From: an uncultured Parasphingopyxis sp.
GTDB taxonomy: Bacteria > Pseudomonadota > Alphaproteobacteria > Sphingomonadales > Sphingomonadaceae
Direction: 5' to 3'
Assembly: GCA_905479515.1 (NCBI GenBank)
Contig: CAJQMX010000209.1
Coordinates: forward strand, 1-18,590
DNA length: 18,590 nucleotides
Shown here: positions 1-6,617 of the stretch, piece by piece
Numbering within the stretch: the first letter of the stretch is position 1
How the letters are laid out: each line of letters opens with the position of its first letter
Made by a program: the position numbers and the translations under genes
The notes under the pieces: model-generated
Databases searched by the model: none
The model's input: only the letters and a program-made list of their open reading frames with translations
What the model was told of the DNA's origin: nothing

Positions 1-922
1 GAGTGGCGCTGTTAAGTTCGACCGCCCAGCCATTCTTGCCCCTGGTGACGAAGACATCGGGGACGACGGCATCGGACCGTTCGGACGCGGCCGTGAAGCG
101 GCAGCCGGGCTTGGGATCGTAGGCCCGAAGCTCGCTGATCATGTCCGCCATGTCCTCGTCATCCACCTGGCAGATCCGTTTCAGCGCCGCGAGATTTCCC
201 CTGGCGAGATAATCGAGATTGGCGATCAGCCGCGCCATCGCCGGATCGTAGCGATCGGCCTCGCGGGCCTGTATTGCGAGACATTCAGAGAGGTCGCGTG
301 CGCCCACTCCGGTCGGTTCGAAGCTCTGGATGATACCGAGCACGTCTTCGAGCGTGGCAATCGGCACACCCAGCTGGTGGGAGAGGCGCAAAAGATCAGC
401 CCGCAAATAGCCGGTTTCATCGATCCGCTCGATCAATTGGCCAGCGATCAGATAGTCTTGGCCTGAGAGGCTGCTGCCCGCCTGCGCGAGAAGATGGTCG
501 TGGAGGGAGAGGTCGTCGGCGGCCAGCATATCGAGATCAGGGCCGTCTTCACCGCCGCCGCTTCCCTGGATGCCGGTCATGCCCAACGCGCCGTCCATGC
601 CAGCATCGGAGCCGGTATCGTCGGAAAGCGCGCTGTCTTCGATATCGAGCCGGGCCTCGTCGTCTGCGCCGCCATTCTGCAGGAGGTTGTCGGCGGTCGC
701 CGGGCCGGATGTTTCGTCACCGCCCTCGCGTTCAGACGATGCCATATCCTCACGCCGTTCGTCGTCTGCCGTATCGAGCAGCGGATTTTTCTCCAGCTCC
801 TCGGCGATAAAGCCTTCAATTTCGAGATTGGATAGCGCCAGCAGCTTAATCGCTTGCTGCAGCTGCGGCGTCATTACCAGAGACTGGCTCTGCCTGAGAT
901 CGAGGCGCGGGCCTATGGCCAT
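1..922 (-). CDS. rpoN: RNA polymerase sigma-54 factor, N-terminal part (C-terminus beyond window)
   Basis: This is the alternative sigma factor that recognises -24/-12 promoters and needs an AAA+ activator to open DNA. About 307 residues are visible; the gene continues past the left edge. The N-terminus (MAIGPRLDLRQSQSLVMTPQ) is the glutamine-rich activator-interacting region I, ending in the EGFIAEELEKNPLLD segment. An acidic, low-complexity region II follows at roughly residues 55–135, and then the core-binding region (HDHLLAQAGSS, ATLEDVLGIIQSFEPTGVGARDLSECL). The helix-turn-helix and RpoN box are not in the window. The ATG at 922 has an AAGG-type ribosome binding site that overlaps the lptB stop, with only 9 bases between the two genes, so co-translation is likely. 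In many alphaproteobacteria hpf and ptsN follow; that could not be checked here. Confidence 0.95.
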   Translation of the reverse strand, partial: MAIGPRLDLRQSQSLVMTPQLQQAIKLLALSNLEIEGFIAEELEKNPLLDTADDERREDMASSEREGGDETSGPATADNLLQNGGADDEARLDIEDSALSDDTGSDAGMDGALGMTGIQGSGGGEDGPDLDMLAADDLSLHDHLLAQAGSSLSGQDYLIAGQLIERIDETGYLRADLLRLSHQLGVPIATLEDVLGIIQSFEPTGVGARDLSECLAIQAREADRYDPAMARLIANLDYLARGNLAALKRICQVDDEDMADMISELRAYDPKPGCRFTAASERSDAVVPDVFVTRGKNGWAVELNSAT

Positions 923-931
923 TCCGGCACC

Positions 932-1732
932 TTAGCGCGTGAACCCTTCGCCGAGGTAAAGTCGCCTTACCTCGTCATTGGCCACCAGATCATCAGGAGA
1001 ACCCGAAAACAGCACCTTGCCATCATAAATGATGCAGGCTTGATCGACGATGCCCAGTGTCTCGCGAACATTATGATCCGTAATCAGCACACCGATATTG
1101 CGGTTTTTGAGATCGGCGACGAGCTCGCGAATATCGGAAATCGAAATCGGATCGATCCCCGCAAACGGCTCATCGAGAAGCATGATAGACGGGTTGGCAG
1201 CCAGTGCACGGGCGATCTCGCAGCGCCGTCTCTCACCGCCGGAAAGTGCCATTGCAGCGGAATCGCGCAAATGGCCAATGGAGAATTCTTCGAGCAGTTG
1301 TTCAAGTCTCTGGGCACGGGCATCCTTGTCGGGTTCGCTCATTTCAAGGACGGCGGCGATGTTCTTCTCGACGGTCAGGCCGCGAAAGATAGAGGTTTCC
1401 TGCGGAAGATATCCCAGGCCGAGGATCGCCCTGCGGTACATGGGCAGCCCGGTTATATCCGCACCATCAAGCATGATCCGACCGGAATCTGGTCGTACCA
1501 GCCCCATGATCGAATAGAAGCATGTCGTTTTGCCGGCACCGTTGGGGCCGAGCAGGCCGAGAACATGGCCGCGCCCGATATGGAGTGAGACGTCAGACAG
1601 CACCTGCTTTTTGTCATAGGATTTGGCGATCGAGACGACGGACAGCCCCTCGGTCTCAAATTCAGGCCCCGATTGGTCCTCAGGAAGGTCGATTGTCTCG
1701 GCTCTGTTCATCGCGTCGCTTATTGGCATCAT
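932..1732 (-). CDS. lptB: LPS export ABC transporter ATP-binding protein LptB
   Basis: This is the cytoplasmic ATPase of the LptB2FG transporter, which extracts lipopolysaccharide from the inner membrane and drives it along the LptC–LptA bridge. All ABC motifs are visible: Walker A GPNGAGKT (62–69), Q-loop Q111, signature LSGGE (163–167), Walker B IMLLDE (183–188) and switch histidine H220 in TDHNVRETL. At 266 residues it is somewhat longer than the usual ~240, because of an acidic N-terminal extension of about 28 residues. The ATG at 1732 (MMPISDAMNR) lacks a clear ribosome binding site, and the in-frame ATG at 1711 is an alternative. It lies between lptA (61-base gap) and rpoN, the usual alphaproteobacterial order. 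LptF and LptG are not in this window. Confidence 0.96.
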   Translation of the reverse strand: MMPISDAMNRAETIDLPEDQSGPEFETEGLSVVSIAKSYDKKQVLSDVSLHIGRGHVLGLLGPNGAGKTTCFYSIMGLVRPDSGRIMLDGADITGLPMYRRAILGLGYLPQETSIFRGLTVEKNIAAVLEMSEPDKDARAQRLEQLLEEFSIGHLRDSAAMALSGGERRRCEIARALAANPSIMLLDEPFAGIDPISISDIRELVADLKNRNIGVLITDHNVRETLGIVDQACIIYDGKVLFSGSPDDLVANDEVRRLYLGEGFTR

Positions 1733-1793
1733 CTATGCATGTTGGGAAGCGCAGACGCCCTTTCAATAGGGCTCTTTCGCGCTAGTGGCTGGC

Positions 1794-2342
1794 TTAATTG
1801 GTTCGTTGCGGCACTGTGAACCGGCCTGTGACACGGCCCGTGGGTGTTCCTTGTGTCGTCAGGCCATCGCCGCCTTGCGAACGGCCATCGATTACAGCCC
1901 GGCCAGAATCGAGATCGATTACCAGCCTGCCGCCGCGGATGACGTTGCCACCCTGATTAAGTTCAACCGCTCCGATCAGCGTAATCAGCCGCCGGTTGAG
2001 GTCATAGACGCCAAACTGGCCGCGCGCTGTTTCAGACGGGCTGCGGACGAAAACACCGCCGCTCGCATCAAGCCGCTGCACTTCAACGCCGCCCGTTACG
2101 CTGCCCGAATAGGCAACGGTAATCCGCGCTGCATCAAGCGAAAGATTGCCCTGGCGAACCTGAACATTGCCCGAAAAAATCGCGCGATCAGCCCGGTCCT
2201 GAACTTCAATCCGGTCGGCCGAAACATCGACTGGTGCGTTGGTATTGAGGCCCCCAAGCGCCGATTGGCTGGAGGCAGGCACGGCAGCCAGCATCATCAA
2301 CGCGAATCCGGTGGCTGCAGGCAAAAGGAAAGATCGGGTCAT
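1794..2342 (-). CDS. lptA: LPS transport periplasmic protein LptA (OstA-like)
   Basis: LptA is the periplasmic bridge protein whose beta-jellyroll units carry lipopolysaccharide from LptC to the outer-membrane LptD/LptE complex. The 182-residue product begins with a signal peptide (MTRSFLLPAATGFALMMLAA, likely cut after about residue 25). The OstA-type fold follows: VDVSADRIEVQDRADRAIFSGNVQVRQGNLSLDAARITVAY near residues 38–80 and a second set of strands with GQFGVYDLNRRLITLIGAVELNQGGNVIRGGRLVIDL. The family assignment rests on this pattern of short beta repeats and on position: it starts 5 bases after the lptC stop and precedes lptB. The C-terminal tail (after about residue 155) is Gly/Thr-rich and probably disordered. 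Confidence 0.92.
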   Translation of the reverse strand: MTRSFLLPAATGFALMMLAAVPASSQSALGGLNTNAPVDVSADRIEVQDRADRAIFSGNVQVRQGNLSLDAARITVAYSGSVTGGVEVQRLDASGGVFVRSPSETARGQFGVYDLNRRLITLIGAVELNQGGNVIRGGRLVIDLDSGRAVIDGRSQGGDGLTTQGTPTGRVTGRFTVPQRTN

Positions 2343-2347
2343 GGCTG

Positions 2348-2986
2348 CTATCTGCCTTGGCCTTGGACGATGCGCAAGCGCGCACGCCCTTCCAGAAATA
2401 CCGTGCGCGTCGGCAGGTCGACTCGCATCCGGTCTGCGCTGAACGCGCCGAGGGGGATATTACCGTCAACTTCCCCTGCGCTTCGCATTTCGCGATCAGC
2501 CATCCGCACCAAAACATTGCTTGTTTGCAACCGATAGCCGTCTGACGCACGGAATTCGAGCGGGCCTTCGATGGATACCGCTTCCTCGTCCATGTCATAA
2601 AGCCCGCGATTGGCCACGATGAAGGCGAGGCCGTCATCCATTTCGAGTTGTGCGGATAGGTCTTCCAGCTCGACAATTGGTGTTGAGGAACTGCGCTGTA
2701 CCGCAGATGCCGCATTCAGCTCAAACGGTCGGCCTGCGCCATCGGTACCGCTATAGCGAGCAGCTTCGACACGAAGCCTTTCGGGCGCGATATCGACATT
2801 GTCACGGGACAGGAGAAAGCTCAGCTCATTGCTCTTTTGCAACGGTGCCATGGTCAGAAAGGCTGCAAGAACGCCAATCGCGACTGGCAGGATAATCTGC
2901 AAATATTTGACGAGACGGTCATGCCGCCCACCCGGTGCTGCCCAGTTTTGGCGTCGATCCAGCCGCTCCCGGGCTGCCTCAGACAT
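2348..2986 (-). CDS. lptC: LPS export protein LptC
   Basis: LptC is the single-pass inner-membrane protein that accepts lipopolysaccharide from LptB2FG and hands it to LptA. The 212-residue product has one transmembrane segment at about residues 28–49 (YLQIILPVAIGVLAAFLTMAPL) after a basic cytoplasmic N-terminus, then a periplasmic beta-strand domain in the LptC/DUF1239 style (ERLRVEAARYSGTDGAGRPFELNAASA, GLYDMDEEAVSIEGPLEFRASDGYRL). I chose the ATG at 2986, which overlaps the end of the RNase D gene by 8 bases. A longer open frame reaches 3034, but its first 16 residues would lie wholly inside rnd. Translational coupling with rnd upstream and lptA downstream is likely. Confidence 0.9.
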   Translation of the reverse strand: MSEAARERLDRRQNWAAPGGRHDRLVKYLQIILPVAIGVLAAFLTMAPLQKSNELSFLLSRDNVDIAPERLRVEAARYSGTDGAGRPFELNAASAVQRSSSTPIVELEDLSAQLEMDDGLAFIVANRGLYDMDEEAVSIEGPLEFRASDGYRLQTSNVLVRMADREMRSAGEVDGNIPLGAFSADRMRVDLPTRTVFLEGRARLRIVQGQGR

Positions 2987-3596
2987 GCGCGAAAATGTCG
3001 ACTTCTGGCCAGCCGGCAAGATCCAGTCGTGCACGATGAGGGAGGAAATCGAAACAAGCCTGCGCTAAATGCATTCGTCCTTCGCGCTCAAGCCGCGTGT
3101 CGAGCACCTCTCTTAGCCGGTGCAGAAAACGCACGTCAGATGCAGCATAATCCTTTTGCGCATCGCTAAGTTCCGGCGCGCCCCAGTCGGACGATTGCTG
3201 TTGTTTGGAAATATCGGCACCCAGCAATTCGCGGCAAATCTCTTTCAGGCCATGCCGGTCGGTATAGGTCCGGACCAGCCGAGAGGCGATCTTCGTGCAA
3301 TATACGGGTGCAGCTGTAACGCCGAGATAATGCTCTATTGCGGCGAGATCGAAGCGCGCAAAATGATAGAGTTTAACACGGTCGGGATCGCTGAGCAGGG
3401 CTTTCAGATTGGGCGCGGCATAATCGCTATCGGGTGCAAAACGGACAAGATGCTCATCGTTACCGCCGTCCGACAGCTGAACGACGCAAAGCCGGTCCCG
3501 GGGTGTCTGCAGCCCCATAGTTTCGGTATCGATAGCAATATCTCCGCTGCCCAGGGCATCGGCGGGGATGTCTTCTTCATGGAAATATACGGTCAT
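2979..3596 (-). CDS. rnd: Short ribonuclease D-type 3'-5' exonuclease
   Basis: This is a DEDDy-family 3'-5' exoribonuclease, expected to trim structured RNA 3' ends. The catalytic set is visible: D23 and E25 in IAIDTETMGL, D83 in YHFARFDLAAIEHYLG, and Y150/D154 in DYAASDVRFLHRL. At 205 residues it holds only the exonuclease domain and lacks the HRDC domains of E. coli RNase D (about 375 residues). This compact form, placed directly before lptC, is common in alphaproteobacteria. I chose the ATG at 3596 (MTVYFHEEDIPAD) because homology-like sequence starts there; ATGs at 3608 and 3632 extend it by 4 or 12 poorly family-like residues. None has a strong ribosome binding site. The start is therefore uncertain, the family is not. 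Confidence 0.9.
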   Translation of the reverse strand: MTVYFHEEDIPADALGSGDIAIDTETMGLQTPRDRLCVVQLSDGGNDEHLVRFAPDSDYAAPNLKALLSDPDRVKLYHFARFDLAAIEHYLGVTAAPVYCTKIASRLVRTYTDRHGLKEICRELLGADISKQQQSSDWGAPELSDAQKDYAASDVRFLHRLREVLDTRLEREGRMHLAQACFDFLPHRARLDLAGWPEVDIFAHV

Positions 3597-3643
3597 GCCT
3601 GCGCACATAGGCGCTATGGGCCGACCGCTCAATGGTTTCCGCG

Positions 3644-4459
3644 CTACTCTGTCGCCGAATCTGTCTCGCGCATTCGCTTCTGCCGCGCCTTACGAGCCAG
3701 AATGTTGAGCGTTTCGACCCCGGCGGCAAAGGCCATGGCGGCGTATATATAGCCCTTGGGGATATGCACCCCGAACCCGTCCGCGATGAGAACGAAGCCG
3801 ATCATCAGCAAAAAGGACAAGGCGAGCATCACCACGGTCGGGTTGCGATCGATAAATTCGGCCAGCGGATCGGCAGCAATCAGCATAACGCCGATTGCGA
3901 CGATCACGGCGACGACCATGATTGGCAGGTGATCGGTCATTCCAACGGCGGTCAGGATCGAATCCACGGAAAAGACCATGTCGAGCAACAGAATCTGTAC
4001 GATCACGGATGCGAAACCCATCGTGGCCTTGCCCTTTTTGTCCAGCATCGTCCCAGAAACTTCGTCATCCATTGCGTGATGGATTTCTTTGGTGGCCTTC
4101 CACAACAGGAAAAGGCCGCCAGCGATCAGGATCAGGTCACGCCAGGAAAAAGCGGTTTCAAAGGTCGGTTCGCCATGTTGGCCGGGCGACCCCATAATGC
4201 CGAGATCGAATACCGTTTGGGTCGCCTGAACTATCCAGGCGATCATTGAAAGCAAGCCGAGCCGCAAGATTAAGGCTAGCGAAATGCCGATCCGCCGCGC
4301 CTTTTGGCGTTGCTCCTCGGGCAATTTGTTCGACAGGATCGATATGAAGATCAGATTATCAATGCCGAGTACAACCTCCAGCACGATCAACGTGAAAAGG
4401 GCGGCAATGTTGGCGGGATCCGTGAAGACGGCGAGAATGCTTTCCATAAGGGCAATCAT
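3644..4459 (-). CDS. TerC family integral membrane protein
   Basis: TerC proteins are membrane proteins of the LysE-like superfamily linked to tellurite resistance and, in several bacteria, to manganese export. From the ATG at 4459 the product has 271 residues with about seven hydrophobic segments. The family hallmarks are the acidic membrane motifs [19 protein letters not shown] near the N-terminus and [20 protein letters not shown] in the middle, and the [13 protein letters not shown] segment. The frame stays open to 4672, but the extra 71 residues are not membrane-like and would overlap the divergent gene at 4522, so I reject them; an ATG at 4447 is also possible. The gene lies 47 bases upstream of rnd on the same strand, so read-through into the lpt genes is possible. 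The exact substrate is unknown. Confidence 0.9.
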   Translation of the reverse strand: MIALMESILAVFTDPANIAALFTLIVLEVVLGIDNLIFISILSNKLPEEQRQKARRIGISLALILRLGLLSMIAWIVQATQTVFDLGIMGSPGQHGEPTFETAFSWRDLILIAGGLFLLWKATKEIHHAMDDEVSGTMLDKKGKATMGFASVIVQILLLDMVFSVDSILTAVGMTDHLPIMVVAVIVAIGVMLIAADPLAEFIDRNPTVVMLALSFLLMIGFVLIADGFGVHIPKGYIYAAMAFAAGVETLNILARKARQKRMRETDSATE

Positions 4460-4521
4460 TGCCTTGACGGTGACTGCGGTGCAAGCTTCATAGTAACGGA
4501 ATAGTCGATAGGAGCGATATA

Positions 4522-5031
4522 ATGGGGGATGACCGGCATCGACGGGGGAAACTGGAATTTGATCCACCGAACACCTCCCGGCCTTCACCCGAGGAAAGAG
4601 AGACAGTCCGGCCCCGCTCTTCTGAGCCGAAGCAAGGCTCCACAGAGCGGAGAGGCGCAGACCCTCATACACGCCAACAGGCTGCCGCTGGCTCGGGAAC
4701 GAACAGGCCGATGGTCCTTTCCATCCTCTATTTGACCAGCGTTGTGATCGGACTCACCGGGCTGGTCGCCTTCATATTGGCGCTGGTCTGGAATTCGGAA
4801 GCGGAGGAGGGCTGGGAGGCCTCGCACTACCAGTATCACATCACGACATTCCTGCTGTGGTTCGGAACGACGATACTCTCGATCATCCTGATATTTACGA
4901 TTATTGGGGCGCTTATCGGCATTCCTTTGCTGTTTTTTGCGGTCGTCTGGGTGTTCATTCGGGCGATCATGTCGCTGATCCGGGCATCGAACCGGGAGCC
5001 GATGCCCAATCCGGGAACGTGGTTGGCGTAA
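4522..5031 (+). CDS. DUF4870-like (Tic20-type) membrane protein
   Basis: The 169-residue protein has two parts. Residues 1–60 are hydrophilic, charged and Pro/Ser/Arg-rich, and probably disordered. Residues 64–169 carry three or four hydrophobic segments with the pattern seen in DUF4870/Tic20-like proteins: [14 protein letters not shown], then two adjacent helices, then a C-terminal [12 protein letters not shown] motif that resembles the family's 'NGEPYPYP' ending. Function is not established for this family; residues after the histidine-rich stretch probably form a small membrane bundle. The ATG at 4522 has a TAGGAG ribosome binding site 9 bases upstream. It is divergent from the TerC gene (62-base gap) and ends 135 bases before the cold-shock gene. 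The long charged N-terminal tail is longer than I would expect for the family. Confidence 0.75.
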   Translation: MGDDRHRRGKLEFDPPNTSRPSPEERETVRPRSSEPKQGSTERRGADPHTRQQAAAGSGTNRPMVLSILYLTSVVIGLTGLVAFILALVWNSEAEEGWEASHYQYHITTFLLWFGTTILSIILIFTIIGALIGIPLLFFAVVWVFIRAIMSLIRASNREPMPNPGTWLA

Positions 5032-5072
5032 ATAACTCGCGAAAGCAGTGTTTTTCCGTTATACCGAATCAC

Positions 5073-5091
5073 GGCACGGCAGATTCGTGCC
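5073..5091 (+). other. Hairpin in the leader of the cold-shock gene
   Basis: GGCACG (5073–5078) and CGTGCC (5086–5091) form a 6-bp perfect stem with a 7-base loop. A competing inverted repeat, GAATC (5066–5070) with GATTC (5082–5086), overlaps it, so the two folds cannot form together in full. The site lies about 75 bases before the double cold-shock gene. A structured leader would fit post-transcriptional control as known for cspA-type mRNAs, but that is inference from position alone. Confidence 0.3.
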
Positions 5092-5166
5092 ATGAAGTTG
5101 GCGCGTCCAGCCCGGCGTGTGATCTTCGATTGAGAACTTTGGGCGAACGGGAAGACTTTAGGCACA

Positions 5167-5886
5167 ATGAGTTTCGACAAAGACCGGCGCGGACGCCGGA
5201 AGGATAAGCGCGACAGTTTCGGCGACGAAAACTACCAAGGCTATAACGAACCAAGCGGTTTTGGCGGACGCCATGAATCGGGCGGCCATGATAATCGTGG
5301 CGGCGGTGGCTATCGCGGCGGCGGCAATGCTGGCGGCGGCGCCCCTGGCGGCGGCTATCGTGGTGGCGGCGGCGGAGACCGGATGCCAGCGCAGATCGTT
5401 GGCGAAGGCAAGGGCATCGTAAAATTCTTCAACAGCCAGAAAGGCTTCGGCTTCATCGTTCGTGACGATGGCGGTGAGGATGTGTTCGTCCATATCAGCG
5501 CGGTCGAGCAGGCGGGCCTTACCGGACTGGCTGAAGGCCAGCCTCTGGGCTTCAACCTGGTTGATCGCAACGGCAAGGTTTCAGCCAGCGATCTCGTAAT
5601 CGATGGTGATCCACTGCCGGTTCCGGAGAGTGAAGCGAGGAGCGGCGGACCGCAGCGTGAGCTCACCGGTGAAAAGGCGAGTGGCACGGTCAAATTCTTC
5701 AACAGCATGAAGGGTTTTGGTTTCATCCAGCGTGATGATGGCCAACCTGACGCGTTCGTGCATATCAGCGCCGTTGAACGGGCTGGCATGCCGACGCTCA
5801 ATGAAGGTGACCGATTAAACTTTGAACTTGAGGTTGATCGCCGCGGCAAGCATGCGGCTGTGAACTTGGAGCCCAATCAGGAATAG
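5167..5886 (+). CDS. Double cold-shock-domain protein with Gly/Arg-rich N-terminus
   Basis: This is a single-stranded nucleic-acid-binding protein, probably an RNA chaperone. It has 239 residues in three regions. Residues 1–72 are hydrophilic and glycine-rich with several GGGYRGGG-type (RGG-like) repeats. The first cold-shock domain is about 82–145, with KGFGFI (92–97, RNP1) and VFVHI (106–110, RNP2). The second is about 172–235, with KGFGFI (182–187) and DAFVHI (195–200). Both carry the G-x-VKFFNS strand. Two-domain CspD/CspA-like proteins of 150–200 residues are typical of alphaproteobacteria; the long RGG-like head is the unusual part. The ATG at 5167 has a weak TTTAGG site a few bases upstream. 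It is followed by a stem-loop terminator at 5939–5974. Confidence 0.92.
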   Translation: MSFDKDRRGRRKDKRDSFGDENYQGYNEPSGFGGRHESGGHDNRGGGGYRGGGNAGGGAPGGGYRGGGGGDRMPAQIVGEGKGIVKFFNSQKGFGFIVRDDGGEDVFVHISAVEQAGLTGLAEGQPLGFNLVDRNGKVSASDLVIDGDPLPVPESEARSGGPQRELTGEKASGTVKFFNSMKGFGFIQRDDGQPDAFVHISAVERAGMPTLNEGDRLNFELEVDRRGKHAAVNLEPNQE

Positions 5887-5938
5887 TTTGATTGCGATAA
5901 TTGTGCGCGCCGTGCAGTCGGCGTGACAGTCATTCCAT

Positions 5939-5974
5939 AAAAGGGCCCCGACGGTTTCCTGCCGAGGCCCTTTT
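5939..5974. terminator. Probable bidirectional intrinsic terminator
   Basis: AAAAGGGCC (5939–5947) pairs with GGCCCTTTT (5966–5974) around a GC-rich centre. It is followed by T's on the plus strand and, because of the A-run, also on the minus strand. It lies between the convergent cold-shock gene (ends 5886) and the autotransporter barrel reading frame (ends 5991), so it can serve both. Confidence 0.75.
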
Positions 5975-5990
5975 GTTGGTCTCTTCGGCT

Positions 5991-6617
5991 TTAGAAGCGG
6001 AAGGTTGCCGTTGCGCGATATGACTGATTGCGCACATCATTCCGCCAGACAGTGGTGTCGGCAGCGAGGTCGAGATCAATCGAACCGGTCGTGATCTGAA
6101 TACCGGCACTGACTTCCACCCAATCCCTGTCCTGGCCTACGCCGAGAGCAAAAGGCGCTCTGCCGATTGCCGGGCCGCCGACGAAATTCGCCTGATAGAT
6201 CGCAGGGTTGTCGGAGAAATCATGGACGTAGGAAGCATTGAAGCGCGGACGAACCGATGCGGAGCCAAATCCCAGATCCAATCCAAACCGGCCCTGGAAA
6301 CTATCGAGCGAGCTAGATGGACGCTGGAACTGCAACGCAACCGCGCCGCCAGTTTCATTGGCCTCGTCAAAATCGATCATGCCATAACGAAGGGCGACAT
6401 TTGGTACCAAAGAGAGGTTACCACTGCCCAACTCTTTCCCGACCATGGCTTCGGCCGAGAATGTAAGAGCATCGTCTTCCAGTGCGAGATTGAAAGTATT
6501 GGGACCAATCGCGACTGTCCGGCGTGAGCCACTGTCAAATGAACCGAGGCTCGTCTGACCGGAAACGATAAAGCCACTCGCCGTCGTCAACGAGCCGTAG
6601 ATCGTTCCCTGCAACAA
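5991..6617 (-). CDS. Autotransporter beta-barrel, C-terminal fragment (out of frame with the N-terminal part)
   Basis: This frame encodes the rest of the outer-membrane autotransporter barrel: alternating amphipathic strands such as LLQGTIYGSLTTASGFIVSGQTSLGSFDSGSRR, ALTFSAEAMVGKELGSGNLSLVPNVALRYGMIDFDEANETGG, ending RNQSYRATATFRF with the C-terminal phenylalanine needed for outer-membrane insertion. The nominal start is a TTG at 6617, which is not a credible independent start: it has no signal peptide and begins mid-barrel. The frame is open upstream to a TAG just before GCT TCT GCT, so homologous sequence continues back to about 6638 (GQTAEGQLLQGTIYG). It is therefore the detached 3' end of the gene at 6587–9535, not a separate gene. 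Joined at 6638 the complete protein would have about 1,181 residues. Confidence 0.85.
   Translation of the reverse strand: MLQGTIYGSLTTASGFIVSGQTSLGSFDSGSRRTVAIGPNTFNLALEDDALTFSAEAMVGKELGSGNLSLVPNVALRYGMIDFDEANETGGAVALQFQRPSSSLDSFQGRFGLDLGFGSASVRPRFNASYVHDFSDNPAIYQANFVGGPAIGRAPFALGVGQDRDWVEVSAGIQITTGSIDLDLAADTTVWRNDVRNQSYRATATFRF

Noticed and set aside
854..1588. 244-residue plus-strand reading frame
   Set aside because: It is antisense to lptB and resembles no family.
2206..2715. 169-residue minus-strand reading frame
   Set aside because: It is a shadow of lptC and lptA, which have clear family patterns in another frame.
3597..3632. Longer starts for RNase D at 3608 and 3632
   Set aside because: The extra residues do not look like the family and no better ribosome binding site is present; the start at 3596 is preferred.
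4460..4672. N-terminal extension of the TerC protein
   Set aside because: Those 71 residues are not membrane-like and would overlap the divergent DUF4870-like gene at 4522.
5300..5376. Short tandem repeat in the cold-shock gene as a mobile or CRISPR-like element
   Set aside because: It is in-frame coding repeat of glycine-rich units, without spacers or flanking duplications.
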